Below are positions 37,686 through 48,153 of a stretch of DNA of 64,000 bases, one piece after another (position 1 is the stretch's first letter; each line of letters begins with the position of its first letter). A program made the translations under genes and the position numbers. Origin of the DNA: Bemisia tabaci (lineage: Eukaryota > Arthropoda > Insecta > Hemiptera > Aleyrodidae); the NCBI RefSeq assembly GCF_918797505.1, contig NC_092796.1:54528851-54592850 (forward strand). Direction: 5' to 3'. The notes under the pieces were generated by a model, which worked only from the letters and a program-made list of their open reading frames with translations, ran no database searches and had not been told where the DNA came from.

Positions 37686-38477
37686 AATGCTTTTTTTAAA
37701 ATATTAGTGATAACTTTTTAATCGAATGAAATTCTCAGGGATCAGGCGATGTTCTAATATATACCAAGCAGTAGTGACTGCTAATGTTAAAGCGTTCAAG
37801 TGTATCATACAACTTTTATTTCGGTTCTAAAAGAAACTCGAGAGTGAACTAGGTGGAACTTAAGCGTGAGATGAACGCGTATAATAATCATCTGAAAACC
37901 GAAGTAAGTTTCATGCGTGGCAACAGTGTAGAGAGCACGCCATTGTTGTTGGGAAAACACTTTAAAACAAACACGGAACACCTTCGTCGCGCAGACAACA
38001 GGTGTTACACCACTAACACGGCTAGACAAGTGAGCCCATATCTGTGAAATAGTAAGTCCATTTCCAGGATGAACCCTGATAATGTACTAATACCAATATC
38101 GCAAGGCTCATCTTAAAACAAATGCCTTCCTTAATACAATATCATTGGGTTCAAGTGGCAGCGAGGCTTTATAAGCTGGCCGCCAGGACGGTGCGGTGGC
38201 TCAAACCGTGACCGTGCACCCTAAAAAAACCCTTCATCACGCGTGGGGGCGGAGAACGGGGTGACTCACCCCCTCGCGTCTCGCACCGCTTGATTGAGTC
38301 ATTGAATATTCTTCTAGCGCCATGTTACGATTTGATACGCTGCGTAATATAACGAGTTAAAGTACGGTCTTATATAACCTGTTTATATTCAACCCTTATT
38401 CACTTTTTTATTTATTAAATTAAATGATACTTAACTCGATGTAAGCGACATTGAACTTCCATTCAACATGCATGCCC

Positions 38478-38704
38478 CACTGGAAAAAAAACACATTGGA
38501 TCTGAAGTCCAGACTCTTGAAAACATTGACAAGAAAAAATACTCTTGATTCAATCGGATTTTTGCTTGAATCAAAACGAAATCCGCTTAAATTAAGAGGC
38601 ATGGTCCTTGATTTAAGCTAGATTCTGATTGAATTGAGAGTACTTTTTCTTGTCGATGTTTTTAAGAGTCTGGACTCTAGATCCAATGTGTTTTTTTTCC
38701 AGTG
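38478..38704. repeat. CACTGG palindromic MITE, copy 13
   Basis: Full copy with CC on both sides. Confidence 0.85.
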
Positions 38705-39269
38705 CCTGTTCGCGAACAAGCCGATGTTCGAGGAGTACAGAATGTTCATGAACAAACGATCGTTCGTGCGTAGTCAGTAGGAAATTTACGTGGGCTGCGA
38801 CCTTGTGTAAAATTTATTTCGTTTTGACCAAAATGTGTTCCATTTTTGCGTTATCCTCCGAAAATGACTCCCGTCTCATGAATTTTGAGCTGAATACCAA
38901 AGAGAAGATTAAACATAACAACAAACAAAAAAGAAAGAAAATTCTTCTGAATTTGTGTCCGCGTGAGCTGCCATACACATTTCCAAATAGCACACGCATC
39001 TCGCAACTTAGCGCGATTTGCGAGTCAAGAGCCGAGAGTGAGACTAGATTCAAGATCGGATTCTGCTGCGAGCTCGAGGAGACGACGCGATGCTTGAAGT
39101 GTACCTTCAGTTTTGCAGGGCTTTTCACGATCATTTCTCGTGCGAAATTCAAAGTTTCTCAAATTTTCTTCCGGAAGATGAGATCTCTTTTCACAAATCC
39201 GGTCAATAACGAAACAATAAAACTTCTCACATCCATATTATACTGCAAAAGAGTTTCGTCTCTTTATCG
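38705..39269. other. Longest open frame region, not assigned
   Basis: A plus-strand frame of 156 codons (38803-39273) and a minus-strand frame of 112 codons overlap. Neither has recognisable domains; the plus frame has many Lys, Ser and Phe as expected by chance in AT-rich DNA. Confidence 0.3.
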
Positions 39270-39640
39270 CTGATTCAGAGACTTTAACGCTAGAGTAGAA
39301 AAGTTGGAAGGGGCGAAACGCGTAATACAACTATTTCGACTTCCAAGTAGGAATATTGTATATCCTCAGAATTGAAGGAGAACTTGGTCTCTTTTTCGTT
39401 GACTCAGAGACTTTAACGCTCGAGTAAAAAAGTCGGATGGGGCGAAATACGTGATACAACTATTTCAACTTCCAAGTAGGTAAAATTGTATATTCTCAGA
39501 ATTGAAGGAAAACTTGGTCTCTTTTTTGTTGACTCAGAGACTTTAACGCTAGAGTAAAAAAGTCGGATGGGGCGAAATACGTGATACAACTATTTTGAAT
39601 TGCAAGATAAAATTGCATACAAAATGAAGGAGAAGATAGT
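39270..39640. repeat. Tandem repeat, ~130-bp period, about three units
   Basis: ACTTTAACGC recurs at 39281, 39410 and 39540, each followed by GGGCGAAA..CGT..ATACAACTATTT and TTGTATAT. The ATACAACTATT piece recalls the dispersed core at 1761. Confidence 0.85.
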
Positions 39641-39675
39641 GTTCTTTATCATCCCAACCATTCGGTAACTTTCAG

Positions 39676-39777
39676 TTCGTGTAACTGAACGTTCGGTTCG
39701 TAAAACGACCGAAATTATGAGGTTAAAAAACGTGAGAAATAAGTTCGGTGACATTAGCCGAATGTTCAGTTACACGT
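39676..39777. repeat. Short hairpin element
   Basis: CGTGTAACTGAACGTTCGG pairs with CCGAATGTTCAGTTACACG at the right with a single mismatch; the loop is about 60 bp. Confidence 0.6.
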
Positions 39778-40024
39778 ATAAAAAAACGGTTTTATTTTGA
39801 GGAGAGAATGCTCAACGGACTATTTTTCACAAAAAGTAACGACAAAGTTGTCGATATTTTGTTAAAATTAGTGCGGACGCACTAATTGCCTAAAAAATAT
39901 TGCCCAAAATCCACAAATTATTAAATTGATCGATCGTATTTCTCCAATCTCTTGAGTGCTGAGGATCCAAGGATCCGCCCTAATTTCGTCGTTTGCGACG
40001 GTTTCCCTCCCACGTGGAATATTT

Positions 40025-40146
40025 GGACGTATTTCTGTCAAACGGAACTATGTGCATTTTGACTTGAGCTCCGTTATGTATACATTCTTATGGGTCGCAG
40101 GGCTCATGTCTTAATGCACATAGTTCCGTTTGGCAGAAATACGTCC
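40025..40146. repeat. GGACGTATTTCTGYC MITE with ATTT target duplication
   Basis: 122 bp; GGACGTATTTCTGTCAAACG and complement; ATTT lies directly outside both ends (40021-40024 and 40147-40150). Confidence 0.8.
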
Positions 40147-40150
40147 ATTT

Positions 40151-41373
40151 AGTGAGTGGATCTATGAACTCCCGTTGCGTTAATCGTTTTCTACGTAAAT
40201 TTTTATAGATAAAACATACGATGCATTGCTTTTATTTGTATCGTGTCTTTTGGCCCCTTCTCGGCTAAATCCTAACGAGACAGGACTGAATCAACCGGAA
40301 GGAAAGTTATCACTCTCAGCCATAGGTTTCCACTTGATGAAAAATTCCTGATCCTTTATGTGCGACCCCGTCGTTGCTGCTGATACATAAGCCACTATTT
40401 GCTCTGGATCTAGGTGGCACGAACTTAGAGGAGTAATTCGGCAAATTAATTGTGAACGACACGAAAACTATTCTCAGTGTCAAGCTCCAATTTTGGGTTT
40501 TGTAGAGCGTGCAGACGCATGCCAGGGCGCTGGAAGTCGTGATGTGTGAAATGAGCACGCAAACTTTCAACCTGGATTCAATTTTTTCGTTCATTATGAG
40601 AGGTGTTAACCGGGTAAACTCGGCTAGCTCCAGCGCTCCATGAACGTGTATTTTCGTGAGGAACGAACAAAAATCGACCGGGATTATCTCCGCCTTACGA
40701 TGGGATCACTGTCAGCATATTCAAAGGCTAAAATTTTGAAACTATCGGAGAGCAAAAGAGAGAGAAACACTGGGAGTTCTGGTCTACCCCCGCAGAAACA
40801 ACTTTTAAAAAGCTATTTTCAAGGAATTGTAAAAATTATGCTCATGAAATAATGTTCTTGAATATTTTCAAGTAAAATTGCGCATGAAAGTGTTTAAAAA
40901 GCTACCACTTTTTTAATATTTTGTTTAAAGAATTGTGAGTGTTGCAATATAGCAGTAGATAATTGAAGAGTTTTTAACGCTTTTCTTACCTCAATTTTAC
41001 CTCTTGTCAATTTTGTACGGAACAACTGAAAAAAGGTTTTTCAAAGTAAAAGTTCAACAAGTTTTTTTTTTTTTATTTTATTTTTTATTTTTTTGAGAGT
41101 TGTTCTTGTAAAATGTACTAATTTATTTTATAAGTCGTCATCTTTAGGCTGAGTGAGAAAAAACAACAAAATAGAAGCGTCGAGGGTGATGAAGCTGTCT
41201 TTCATTATCAGCTGAAAAGACTGAGGCCCAATTAGTCATAGCCTTAATTTTCGCTCCGTTTAATCTATTTCAAGTGCTTCAATATGCCATGACTGAGATA
41301 TATTAAGCGATCGGAAAAAATTAAAATTGTTAATACAGACGAGTCTTTTACTTATAAATGAAGTTTTGTTCGT
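40151..41373. other. Intergenic, 3' of the lectin gene
   Basis: AT-rich with a T-rich stretch at about 41061-41095. No exon recognised. Confidence 0.5.
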
Positions 41374-41379
41374 TTTATT
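41374..41379 (-). other. Polyadenylation signal of the C-type lectin gene
   Basis: AATAAA on the minus strand, about 33 nt after the lectin stop codon, in the expected place for 3' end formation. The 3' UTR would therefore be very short (about 50-60 nt). Confidence 0.6.
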
Positions 41380-41411
41380 TCGGGCACTTGTTCTTATGAC
41401 TATACATTAAT

Positions 41412-41692
41412 TTACAATTCTGATTTATCCTTGAGAGCTTTGTGAATTCTACGCAATGCTCTTAGCGTTGTATTTTCTTCATGTTCGCAAACATATCTCT
41501 GTCTAGCTCCACAATCTGCGCCATAGTAATGATAAATCCTGCTGTTGGTATTGTAAGCTATTTTCAGGCATCTTCCATTTCCGGCGATCTCATCCTCCGG
41601 TCGATTTGAATTCTTCTTTACGACTGGTTGTGCACTATTCGCCCAAATCCACAAAAGTCCTGGATTTAGTCCTCCCGTCCAAAAATCATGAC
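41412..41692 (-). CDS. C-type lectin exon 5 (second half of CTLD, stop)
   Basis: The acceptor TTTTCTTGTGCAG before 41692 has a good pyrimidine tract. It restores the frame (G plus GT gives Gly) directly before HDFWTGG. The exon carries W223/W225, NRPEDE, C250, YYGADC (C269) and RYVCE (C277), then a charged tail ending KDKSEL. The frame stays open upstream to 41813, but starting there would insert about 50 residues with extra cysteines inside the domain. Confidence 0.88.
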
Positions 41693-43757
41693 CTGCACAA
41701 GAAAATTCACGAGCTTTGACACTACAATTCCACACAATATAATACATTTTAAGAAACTTAGAGAGGTCTTTAAACTTTTTATTTGCGAGTTTTGACGCAC
41801 ATTCAAACTGCATGGAACGGAAACCGAAAATACTATCGTTGACGAAAATATCTCATCGACTCAGATAAATTATGTGATGACGAAATTAATTATCGGTAAA
41901 AAAAAGCCTAGAGTAAGTTTTTGAATTAATTTACTTATATTTTTGCTCGAAAAAAAAGAGGAGGTGATTTAACATTCTGGATATTAAAAAAGTGTGCGAG
42001 AACTTATAAAATGCCGACTTTTCTTCTACAGAAGTTACTTTATCAATGCCAAGATGTAAACTAACTATAATGTGGCGGGTAATTCAGCATTTTGTGAATT
42101 CTCGCACACTTTTTTACATCTAGAATGTTAAATCAACATAACTTTTTTTTGGTGCGGAAGTACGGTCAATTATAAACATCCTTAGCCATTTTGCTTTATT
42201 GATATTGAAATCTGAAGATTGGCGGTGGCATTTTTCTATTTTTTTTCGTGCTAGAAGATTGGAGGCTGCTCTTTTGGGCCCTAAGAGCTTAATATTTTGA
42301 CACGTCCGTACTCTCCCTACATTTTGTTTTTTTTTTATTATTAAATAAAAATGTACTACTGCCCCTTACGGGGCATTAATTACATAGGTGTTAGGTTTAA
42401 ACTTAGAGCTAATCTACGAACTAATGTTACAAGATTTTATTTTTAATCGATAAACCACATTCAGTCCTTGACCTACGCTTCTCAGTTACAATTCTTCATT
42501 ATTCTCAACATTCATACATAATCATACATACTACAAAATACAAGTGATAAAAGACAAAGATAAACAAGTTGTTTAACGGCCCTCTCTACATAGGTACTCT
42601 AATTTGATGTGTTAATTTTCCAAAGACGTCACTTGTCGAACATGTCCATGATTTGGAACTTACGACGTAGATAGATATTTACCTCTGGTTTGTTTATCCG
42701 CAAGGAGAAAAGTAATGAATTCCGTGTACTCTTCCTTGGATTCAAGCTCCAACAAGTTACCACCAAGGCTTTTGCACATACTCATGGCCGACTTCCAGTT
42801 GAATTGGCGCTCGCTGAAGTGGTAGCAATTCCGGGCAACTCGGGTAAAATTACCGGGACAAGGATCTGTCAAGAAATCATGAAATTGAAAGTAAAACATC
42901 CACCAATCCTCATTAATGTTACTAAACTGAATTTTTTTACATTTGTATTAGAAAATAATACTAGAATTGTAAGTTATATTTTCTAACATTTTCATGCTCA
43001 AACAAAAGTTCTATCTCCAACCCAAATTGAGGAAGCAAATAATGTAAAATCGTAAAATCTAAGTTACATCAGATATACTTGGTAATTTAAGGCACTCAAG
43101 ATGTATGAATAGTAACTTTTGTGGAGCACACGTCTAAAGAATATTAATTCCTAAGAAAGCGGAAAACTTAAGTAGGATCGATAATCGGAAAAGCAAGTAA
43201 GTTAGCGTTCTAAGATAGTACCACAAAGCCCACGCTTGCACAGCCACACTCCATAGTGCAGTCCAATATCAGACGGATCAAGCGAGCGCCTTCATTTTAA
43301 TCTTCAGGCAAATTGAACCCACGTCGTTCTTTGATCAAAGATAGGAGAATCGGCTGGGCTTATTTTTAGGCCCGCTTCTATCAACTTCAATGAAGTTTAA
43401 TCCCTGGTTCCATTTTGACGTGTGTTTCAACTGAAAGAACCTGTTTTTAACGATATGTCACGATTTTAGTTCCTAAATTTTCCATGGATTCAAAAGTATC
43501 ATTCAGACTATAATATCGACTGTATGAGCCTTCAAATTCCCAAAAACGGCTTAAGAAGTTTTGTTCTGCGAAAAGAATTTTGACAAAAGTTCAACTGCAT
43601 CTAAAACCTTATGAACAAGAGATTTTTCTCTCCTACTTTTACAATTTGGCTGAAACCAACTATTTTCCCATGTCATTTTTTATTTTGTACACTGTTCAAT
43701 GATATGATATATTTGCAAAATGATCACGTTCCGCAATGTATATCCTTCATCTTTAGT

Positions 43758-43792
<35 letters not shown>

Positions 43793-46700
43793 GTGCACTC
43801 GATTTATTTTAAGTTTCAACTAGAGTCTAGAACCGTCTTATTTCAACCTGATCGCTTTTGTGCTGGCATTCTTATCACTTACCAGGCTAAAAGCGCAAAA
43901 TTATAGAATGGAAATGTATTTCCTCACACGATGATACAAAATACTGCGTGAAAGTTGTGTACATACTTACGATTGATATGTAATAAGAACATTAATAAAT
44001 GATGTTTTTCAAAGTAAGATCATGTTGATATGTGATTTCATCTCGTTTCATCAAGATTACTGTGTGAAAGTTTAAAATAAAAGTAGCTACCTGTTCTCTT
44101 ATCAAAGAAAACAGTGAAAACAATAGATTTCTAAAGCACTGATAGCATAGCTCCTTTGCACTATAATTAATTAAGATAATATATTACCTTCTCTTTGATT
44201 ACTGCCCCCTTCGATGACATGCTGCAAAAGCTCTTCTGTTCGTCTCAGTCTTTTATCCATCAGGTCGACTCGATAGACAAGTTTTTCAATTGCGCCCAGT
44301 AAGTACAGGTCAGTCTCTGTGACTTGCTGTGACTATTTGTGGAAAATTAAAAATGGCAGTTGATAAAAAGTAGCTCTATAACAGGCAGGCAGGATATTTG
44401 GAAATAATGAAAAGAAATTCATCAGTTGAGCTGAAAATTCCATCTAGTTTTTTAGTCATTCATTATTTATAGTGTTTACCCGCTTTTGTTGGAAGATACG
44501 TGAAAGTATAGAAAATTGGACGTACCTCTGTCAAACGGAACTTTGTGCATTGTGACGTGCAGGACCGGATTAAGGGGGTGGCCACATGGGCGCGGCCCAT
44601 GGCGCCAAATTTAGGGGGCGGCAAATTTTGCAATTTTTTTAAATGTAGGAATAAAAAAAATCAGACTCAGAAAAAAAAATTATCAATGAGAAAAGGGGAC
44701 AAAATCTCTCTTTTATGAGAGTATAGTAATTTCTAATTTTGTCATTTTTTGGAGATACAAGAGACAGCACATTTAATTAGTCGAGTTAAGAGAGGAACTA
44801 AACACGCAATTTGGCCTGGAGCTCAGCGCAGACAGGTATGATGACCAGGACTTGAGATGAAAAGGACAAGCCCTTGGCGCGACGGTCGGCATGTAACACA
44901 TATTAGCGCCTACAAGACTGCATGAATACTTCACCCATTGCATCAAACACAGTGCGGTCATTGCGGTCAGCGTGAAACGGATAGCGCCTACAAGAATGCA
45001 TGAATACTTCACGCATTGCGCCGAACACAGTGCGATCAGCGCGGTTCGGCGAAAGTTAAAATTATTAAACCACGTTTATGTTTGTTCTTTCATGATTTTT
45101 TTTTTTCTTGTCTTATAAATGGGAGACCTTGTCCACACAGAGATAGGTTTACGGAACTTAACTTTCGCGTCAAGTTCCATGAAATTTTGCTAGTAATGTT
45201 GATAGGGCTTTCGCAAAAAACGTATCCAACACGAGTAGGTAAACGCGTCTTACGTCCAATTGAAGGATAATCAAACGGCGGAAATGGCCCCGGACCTGAT
45301 TGTTTGTATCCATGAACAGCACCCTTTAGAAATCCATCTTGACTCGCTATATCCATTAATTCTTTATAAATTAACCTCAAAAGTCTTGCCATTAGTTATA
45401 TTCTAGGAAAATATAACCTGGAACTTTTTTAGGAATAATCTAGCCTGAAAAGACTCTTGCAAAAATACCTTTAGGGCCGGGATCTTAAAGCACACCTTGT
45501 AACTGCCGTGACTTGATTCATCATGAAACATTCTTACTCTATTTTATTGTAATCCATATACTTACAGCAGTTTCCAGGAGATTTCAAGTCTAGGAAGTTC
45601 TAGGAATATCTTAAAACTTCGGCCCCAGAAGGCCCAAAAATTACTACAAGAACATACATTGGAAAAAAAACACATTGGATCTAGAGTCCGGACTCTTAAA
45701 AACATCGACAAGAAAAAATACTCTTGATTCAATCGGATTTTAGCTTAAATCAAGAACCAAGCCTCTTAATTTGAGTGAATTTCCTTTTGATTTAAGCAAA
45801 AATCTGATTGAATCAAGAGTCCATTTTCTTGTCACTGTTTTCAAGAGTCTGGACTCTAGATCCAGTGTTTTTTCCCCCAGTGAAGATCAGTATTCCTACC
45901 AATCAAAAAATATTGACTTCTCATGAGTAAAATCTCTCACTTGTTTATCGATTGGTTGCGGCGGTTTTGGAGGGTCTACTCTATCGTTGGCGCCACCGCT
46001 GCCTGGCTTGTTGACTACGTATCCGGTTGGAATGGTCGGGCCCAGTATTTTCGGTTTATCTTCCCGAAGTGCCAGGTCCTCGAGCGATAGAAAGTGGTGC
46101 CATACTGGTAGCATACTCGGGTCCGAATTCGGGTTCAAGTGAATGATTTCCACTGAAAAAATTAATTTTGGAAAATATTACATTTAATTTTTGTCGCGGT
46201 AACACCATCTGCACACTGGAAAAAAAGTAGCGTGAAACAAATCAAAATCAGCTTGAAGCAAGCTGGAAAAAATCTTAAAATTACCGCCAAGAAACGTATA
46301 GCCTGAAATAAGCATGGCCGTGCTGCTTGAAATTAGCTACCTGGCGGAATCTTAATGATTTTTCGTTTAATGCTCGGATCCAATACTAAATACTGAAAGT
46401 TTTATTCATTTTTCATAAAATTCCGTAACTTAGGGATAAAACGTTACTGATTCTTCGACATGGATCATTTTGAAGTCGTCGTGCGTTGCCGCGGGTTTTG
46501 TTCTCGGTTTGCAGCACTGTTAAAATGCGCGGCTTTTGGAGATCTCCTGGAATGACTTGAGAATGTAGGAATGTATAACTTAATGCCCGTGTCGAAAATG
46601 AAGGCGGAGTGGTGTGTAGTGTGTCTCCGTGGCTAAGAGTGACGGACGAAAAATAAATCTTGAGTTGAAATATAATATATTCCTCTTATTTTTGAGGATT

Positions 46701-46804
46701 AGGGAATGATTTTACTTACCCTTTTTACTGCCATGTTCAGCCACCACAGTTGAAAGGAGAAGGGACACCACAGTTGCGTGAAGTGATATGAAAATCCACC
46801 TCAT
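41412..46804 (-). CDS. Secreted C-type lectin, five coding exons, 301 aa
   Basis: Coding exons on the minus strand are 46804-46720, 46152-45941, 44332-44188, 42865-42683 and 41692-41412. They sum to 906 nt (301 codons plus stop), and each intron has GT-AG ends and matching phase (1, 0, 1, 1). Residues 1-23 form a signal peptide (MRWIFISLHATVVSLLLSTV). Residues 29-99 are a proline- and acid-rich linker, and 100-147 an amphipathic, probably coiled-coil neck. The C-type lectin domain covers about 149-279. It has a long-form N-terminal pair (C150, C161), then C178-C277 and C250-C269, plus the FWTGG motif at 212-216. The usual EPN or QPD sugar motif is replaced by NRPEDE (238-243), and WND is absent before C269, so calcium-dependent sugar binding is doubtful. 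In the family such proteins are secreted recognition molecules, often in immunity; that role is inferred here. The family call is firm; exon 1 start and UTRs are less so. Confidence 0.88.
41966..42136. repeat. Palindromic MITE in lectin intron 4
   Basis: GATTTAACATTCTGGATATT pairs with a right end reading CATCTAGAATGTTAAATC; the inner arms contain AAAGTGTGCGAGAA. About 170 bp. Confidence 0.7.
42210..42610 (+). repeat. Old dispersed repeat split by a retroposon
   Basis: GAAGATTGG...GGCCCTAAGAGC...GTCCGTACTCTCCCTACAT, continued after the insertion as CTACATAGGTACTCTA. Related stretches occur near 630-700 and 30560-30650 (plus) and 17000-17060 (minus). Confidence 0.55.
42323..42579 (-). mobile_element. 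Retroposon fragment with poly-A tail and target duplication
   Basis: 257 bp flanked by CTCTCCCTACAT (42311-42322) and CCCTCTCTACAT (42580-42591), matching at 10 of 12 bases. On the minus strand the 3' end reads GCCCCGTAAGGGGCAGTAGT, then an A-rich tail. This fits a short 5'-truncated non-LTR element or a SINE; family not identified. It lies in lectin intron 4. Confidence 0.6.
42683..42865 (-). CDS. C-type lectin exon 4 (first half of CTLD)
   Basis: The acceptor TTTCTTGACAG precedes 42865 and the donor GTAAAT follows 42683. It encodes DPCPGNFTRVARNCYHFSER and continues with the hallmark W...A...C...GG.L motif (W171, A174, C178, G182-G183, L185). This is a typical N-terminal half of a C-type lectin domain, ending ADKQTR. 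Confidence 0.9.
43760..43787. repeat. Poly-T tract in lectin intron 3
   Basis: About 28 T residues. No retroposon body recognised beside it. Confidence 0.9.
44188..44332 (-). CDS. C-type lectin exon 3 (helical neck)
   Basis: Too short for simple ORF detection. The acceptor TTCCACAAATAG precedes 44332 and the donor GTAATA follows 44188. It encodes 48 residues with spaced Leu/Ile/Val (LYLLGAIEKLVYRVDLMDKR), a pattern that suggests a short coiled coil which could mediate oligomerisation. It enters in phase 0 from exon 2 and leaves one base (G), which pairs with AT of exon 4 to give Asp. Confidence 0.75.
44518..44559 (+). repeat. Left end of GGACGTATTTCT MITE, broken by hAT copy 3
   Basis: GGACGTACCTCTGTCAAACGG and AACTTTGTGCATTGTGACGTG match the family to 44559, where CAGGACCGGATTAAG begins. 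Confidence 0.65.
44560..45254 (+). mobile_element. hAT-derived non-autonomous element, copy 3 (truncated)
   Basis: Starts CAGGACCGGATTAAGGGGGT and continues through the subrepeat region (GCATCAAACACAGTGCGGTC; GCGCCGAACACAGTGCGATC) to ACGCGTCTTACGT, where homology with 26562-27432 stops. Lies in lectin intron 2. Confidence 0.75.
45657..45882. repeat. CACTGG palindromic MITE, copy 14 (lectin intron)
   Basis: Full copy inside lectin intron 2, between exon 2 (ends 45941) and exon 3. Both TIRs carry changes (CATTGG; CCCCCAGTG). Confidence 0.82.
45941..46152 (-). CDS. C-type lectin exon 2 (Pro-rich linker)
   Basis: A TTTTTTCAG acceptor lies before 46152 and GTGAGA follows 45941. The exon encodes 70 codons plus the shared Val: VEIIHLNPNSDPSMLP at the start and a proline-rich end (DPPKPPQPIDKQ). 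No domain is recognised; it is probably an extended spacer between the signal peptide and the helical neck. Confidence 0.75.
46215..46380. repeat. Diverged CACTGGAAAAAA-end element
   Basis: CACTGGAAAAAAAGTAGCGT starts like the 226-bp MITE but the interior is different (GCTTGAAGCAAGCTGG; GGCCGTGC). The right end is not clear. A possible related CACTA-like family. Confidence 0.35.
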
Positions 46805-46816
46805 GTCTCGGCCCAC
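46720..46816 (-). CDS. C-type lectin exon 1 (signal peptide)
   Basis: A CACAG acceptor precedes 46816 and a strong donor GTAAGT follows 46720. The ATG at 46804 opens a hydrophobic signal peptide with likely cleavage after VVA (about residue 22). The 12 nt before the ATG are untranslated. The exon ends with one extra base (phase 1), which joins TG from exon 2 to make a Val codon. Confidence 0.8.
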
Positions 46817-46907
46817 CTGTGAGGGAATCAATGTTTGTTTTATTTATTTTTCTTCATTCACTAAATTACTCATCATTTCTCATCAAATGAAGCATTAGTC
46901 CTCTCCA

Positions 46908-47065
46908 GATGCGAGGCGTGAATGATCGATCGATAGTTCCGCATTTGAATCTGTGGTAAAGAATTGATTATTAAGGAGTTTGTTGCGAACTCTCTGTTTA
47001 TCGATCCTTTTTCATAAATTTAAATGGCAGATCAATCTATCTACCGCAAAGCACGCCACGCCACT
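46908..47065. repeat. GTGGCGTGGCGTGA MITE, copy 3
   Basis: GCGAGGCGTGAATGATCGAT at the left, GCACGCCACGCCACT at the right. It lies between the lectin 5' untranslated exon and exon 1. Confidence 0.8.
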
Positions 47066-47338
47066 GCCTCCCCCCCCCCCTCGCCCCCTTTTAATTGATG
47101 AATCGACTTCGACAGGCAGCTTGCCTTAAAAGGCAACTCAAGAAGGGAGAGAAGCTCCTAAATTTCACCAAATTCTAATTGAGGTTGGTCGAATTTTAAT
47201 CAAATTGATTCATGCACAGTTTGAAAAAGATCACAAGAGTCATTGTACCCCTCAAACCCTCAAACATGTAGCGTCACCATTGAACTTTATACTGTCAAGG
47301 AAAGATTGAATAAAGGATGTTATAGAATACGTACTTAC

Positions 47339-47464
47339 CGAAATTGTTTCGTCCATATTTATGGCACTTCACACAGATTCGGTCAAGAGCTCATTTCAAA
47401 GTTATGGTGCACTTTTATTCATTTATTCTTTCTCTGCTCCTCTTTCGTTCAGTATGCCAACAAT
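47339..47464 (-). other. Probable 5' untranslated exon of the C-type lectin gene
   Basis: The donor GTAAGTAC follows 47339 and a TTTTTTTCTTCACAG acceptor precedes 47464, so this is a plausible internal non-coding exon spliced to 46816. If it is instead the first exon, transcription would start close to 47464. No TATA box is evident upstream. Transcript data are needed to fix it. Confidence 0.45.
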
Positions 47465-47898
47465 CTGTGAAGAAAAAAATATAGACCGTAAAGTTTGAGT
47501 CTCACTTTGTTCAACTGGCCGAAAAAAAGTACAGACAAGAGGTAAGTTATGAAATGAATTCCTATTCATTTACAACGATCTTCCGATTTCAATGGATTAA
47601 TAAGTTGTTTTGAATTTATCATCGCAGCTATGTTATTTTCTAAAAAATCACAGTCTTAATTGATAACGCTTCGCCAATCATGAATTAAATTTTGAATATG
47701 GACAATACACGTCGATATCCTCGTCATGAAAATTCGACTGAGATGTCACAGATTATTTAGGAGAAAATTACTCCGAAGATTTTTGAGACACACAGTCGAG
47801 TACATGTATAACTCTGCAATTAGTCCATCCCAATTATCTACAAAAAAACACTAGTAGGAAAGAGCCAGTTTCATGGTTTTTAAAACGAGTTTTTATCA

Positions 47899-48153
47899 TC
47901 AATTATGACTGTGACTATGACTGTGATGGCCACTAATTTGAATACCGTTTAAATTAGACGTTGGTCCCAGCAAGTATACATTTAATGTGACATGAGATTG
48001 TATGAATCGCTCAATCCCTTCTTCGTTCTCCGACTGACTGCGATACTTGCAAAAATAAAACGCCTTCAAAGAGTCAAGTATGCAATGAGCTAAAATCAGC
48101 ACGCGCGACAATTGCTGCAGACATAGCAGAAGGCGAATTTGAAAGCGGATCAA
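47899..48153 (-). CDS. Unrecognised ORF, 84 aa, His-Ser tail
   Basis: An open frame upstream of the lectin gene in a stretch without obvious repeats. It has a hydrophobic start, a mixed charged middle and the end GHHSHSHSHN. There is no family match, no clear acceptor and no nearby AATAAA. It might be a terminal exon of another minus-strand gene, or chance. Confidence 0.15.
   Translation of the reverse strand: MIRFQIRLLLCLQQLSRVLILAHCILDSLKAFYFCKYRSQSENEEGIERFIQSHVTLNVYLLGPTSNLNGIQISGHHSHSHSHN

Noticed and set aside
38803..39273. 156-codon open frame, the longest in the window
   Set aside because: No domain, no good splice sites, overlapped by an equally open frame on the other strand; composition as expected by chance in AT-rich DNA.
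41693..41813. Upstream extension of the last lectin exon (MQFECASK...)
   Set aside because: It would add about 50 residues with extra cysteines inside the domain; the acceptor at 41693 has a better pyrimidine tract and keeps phase and normal domain length.
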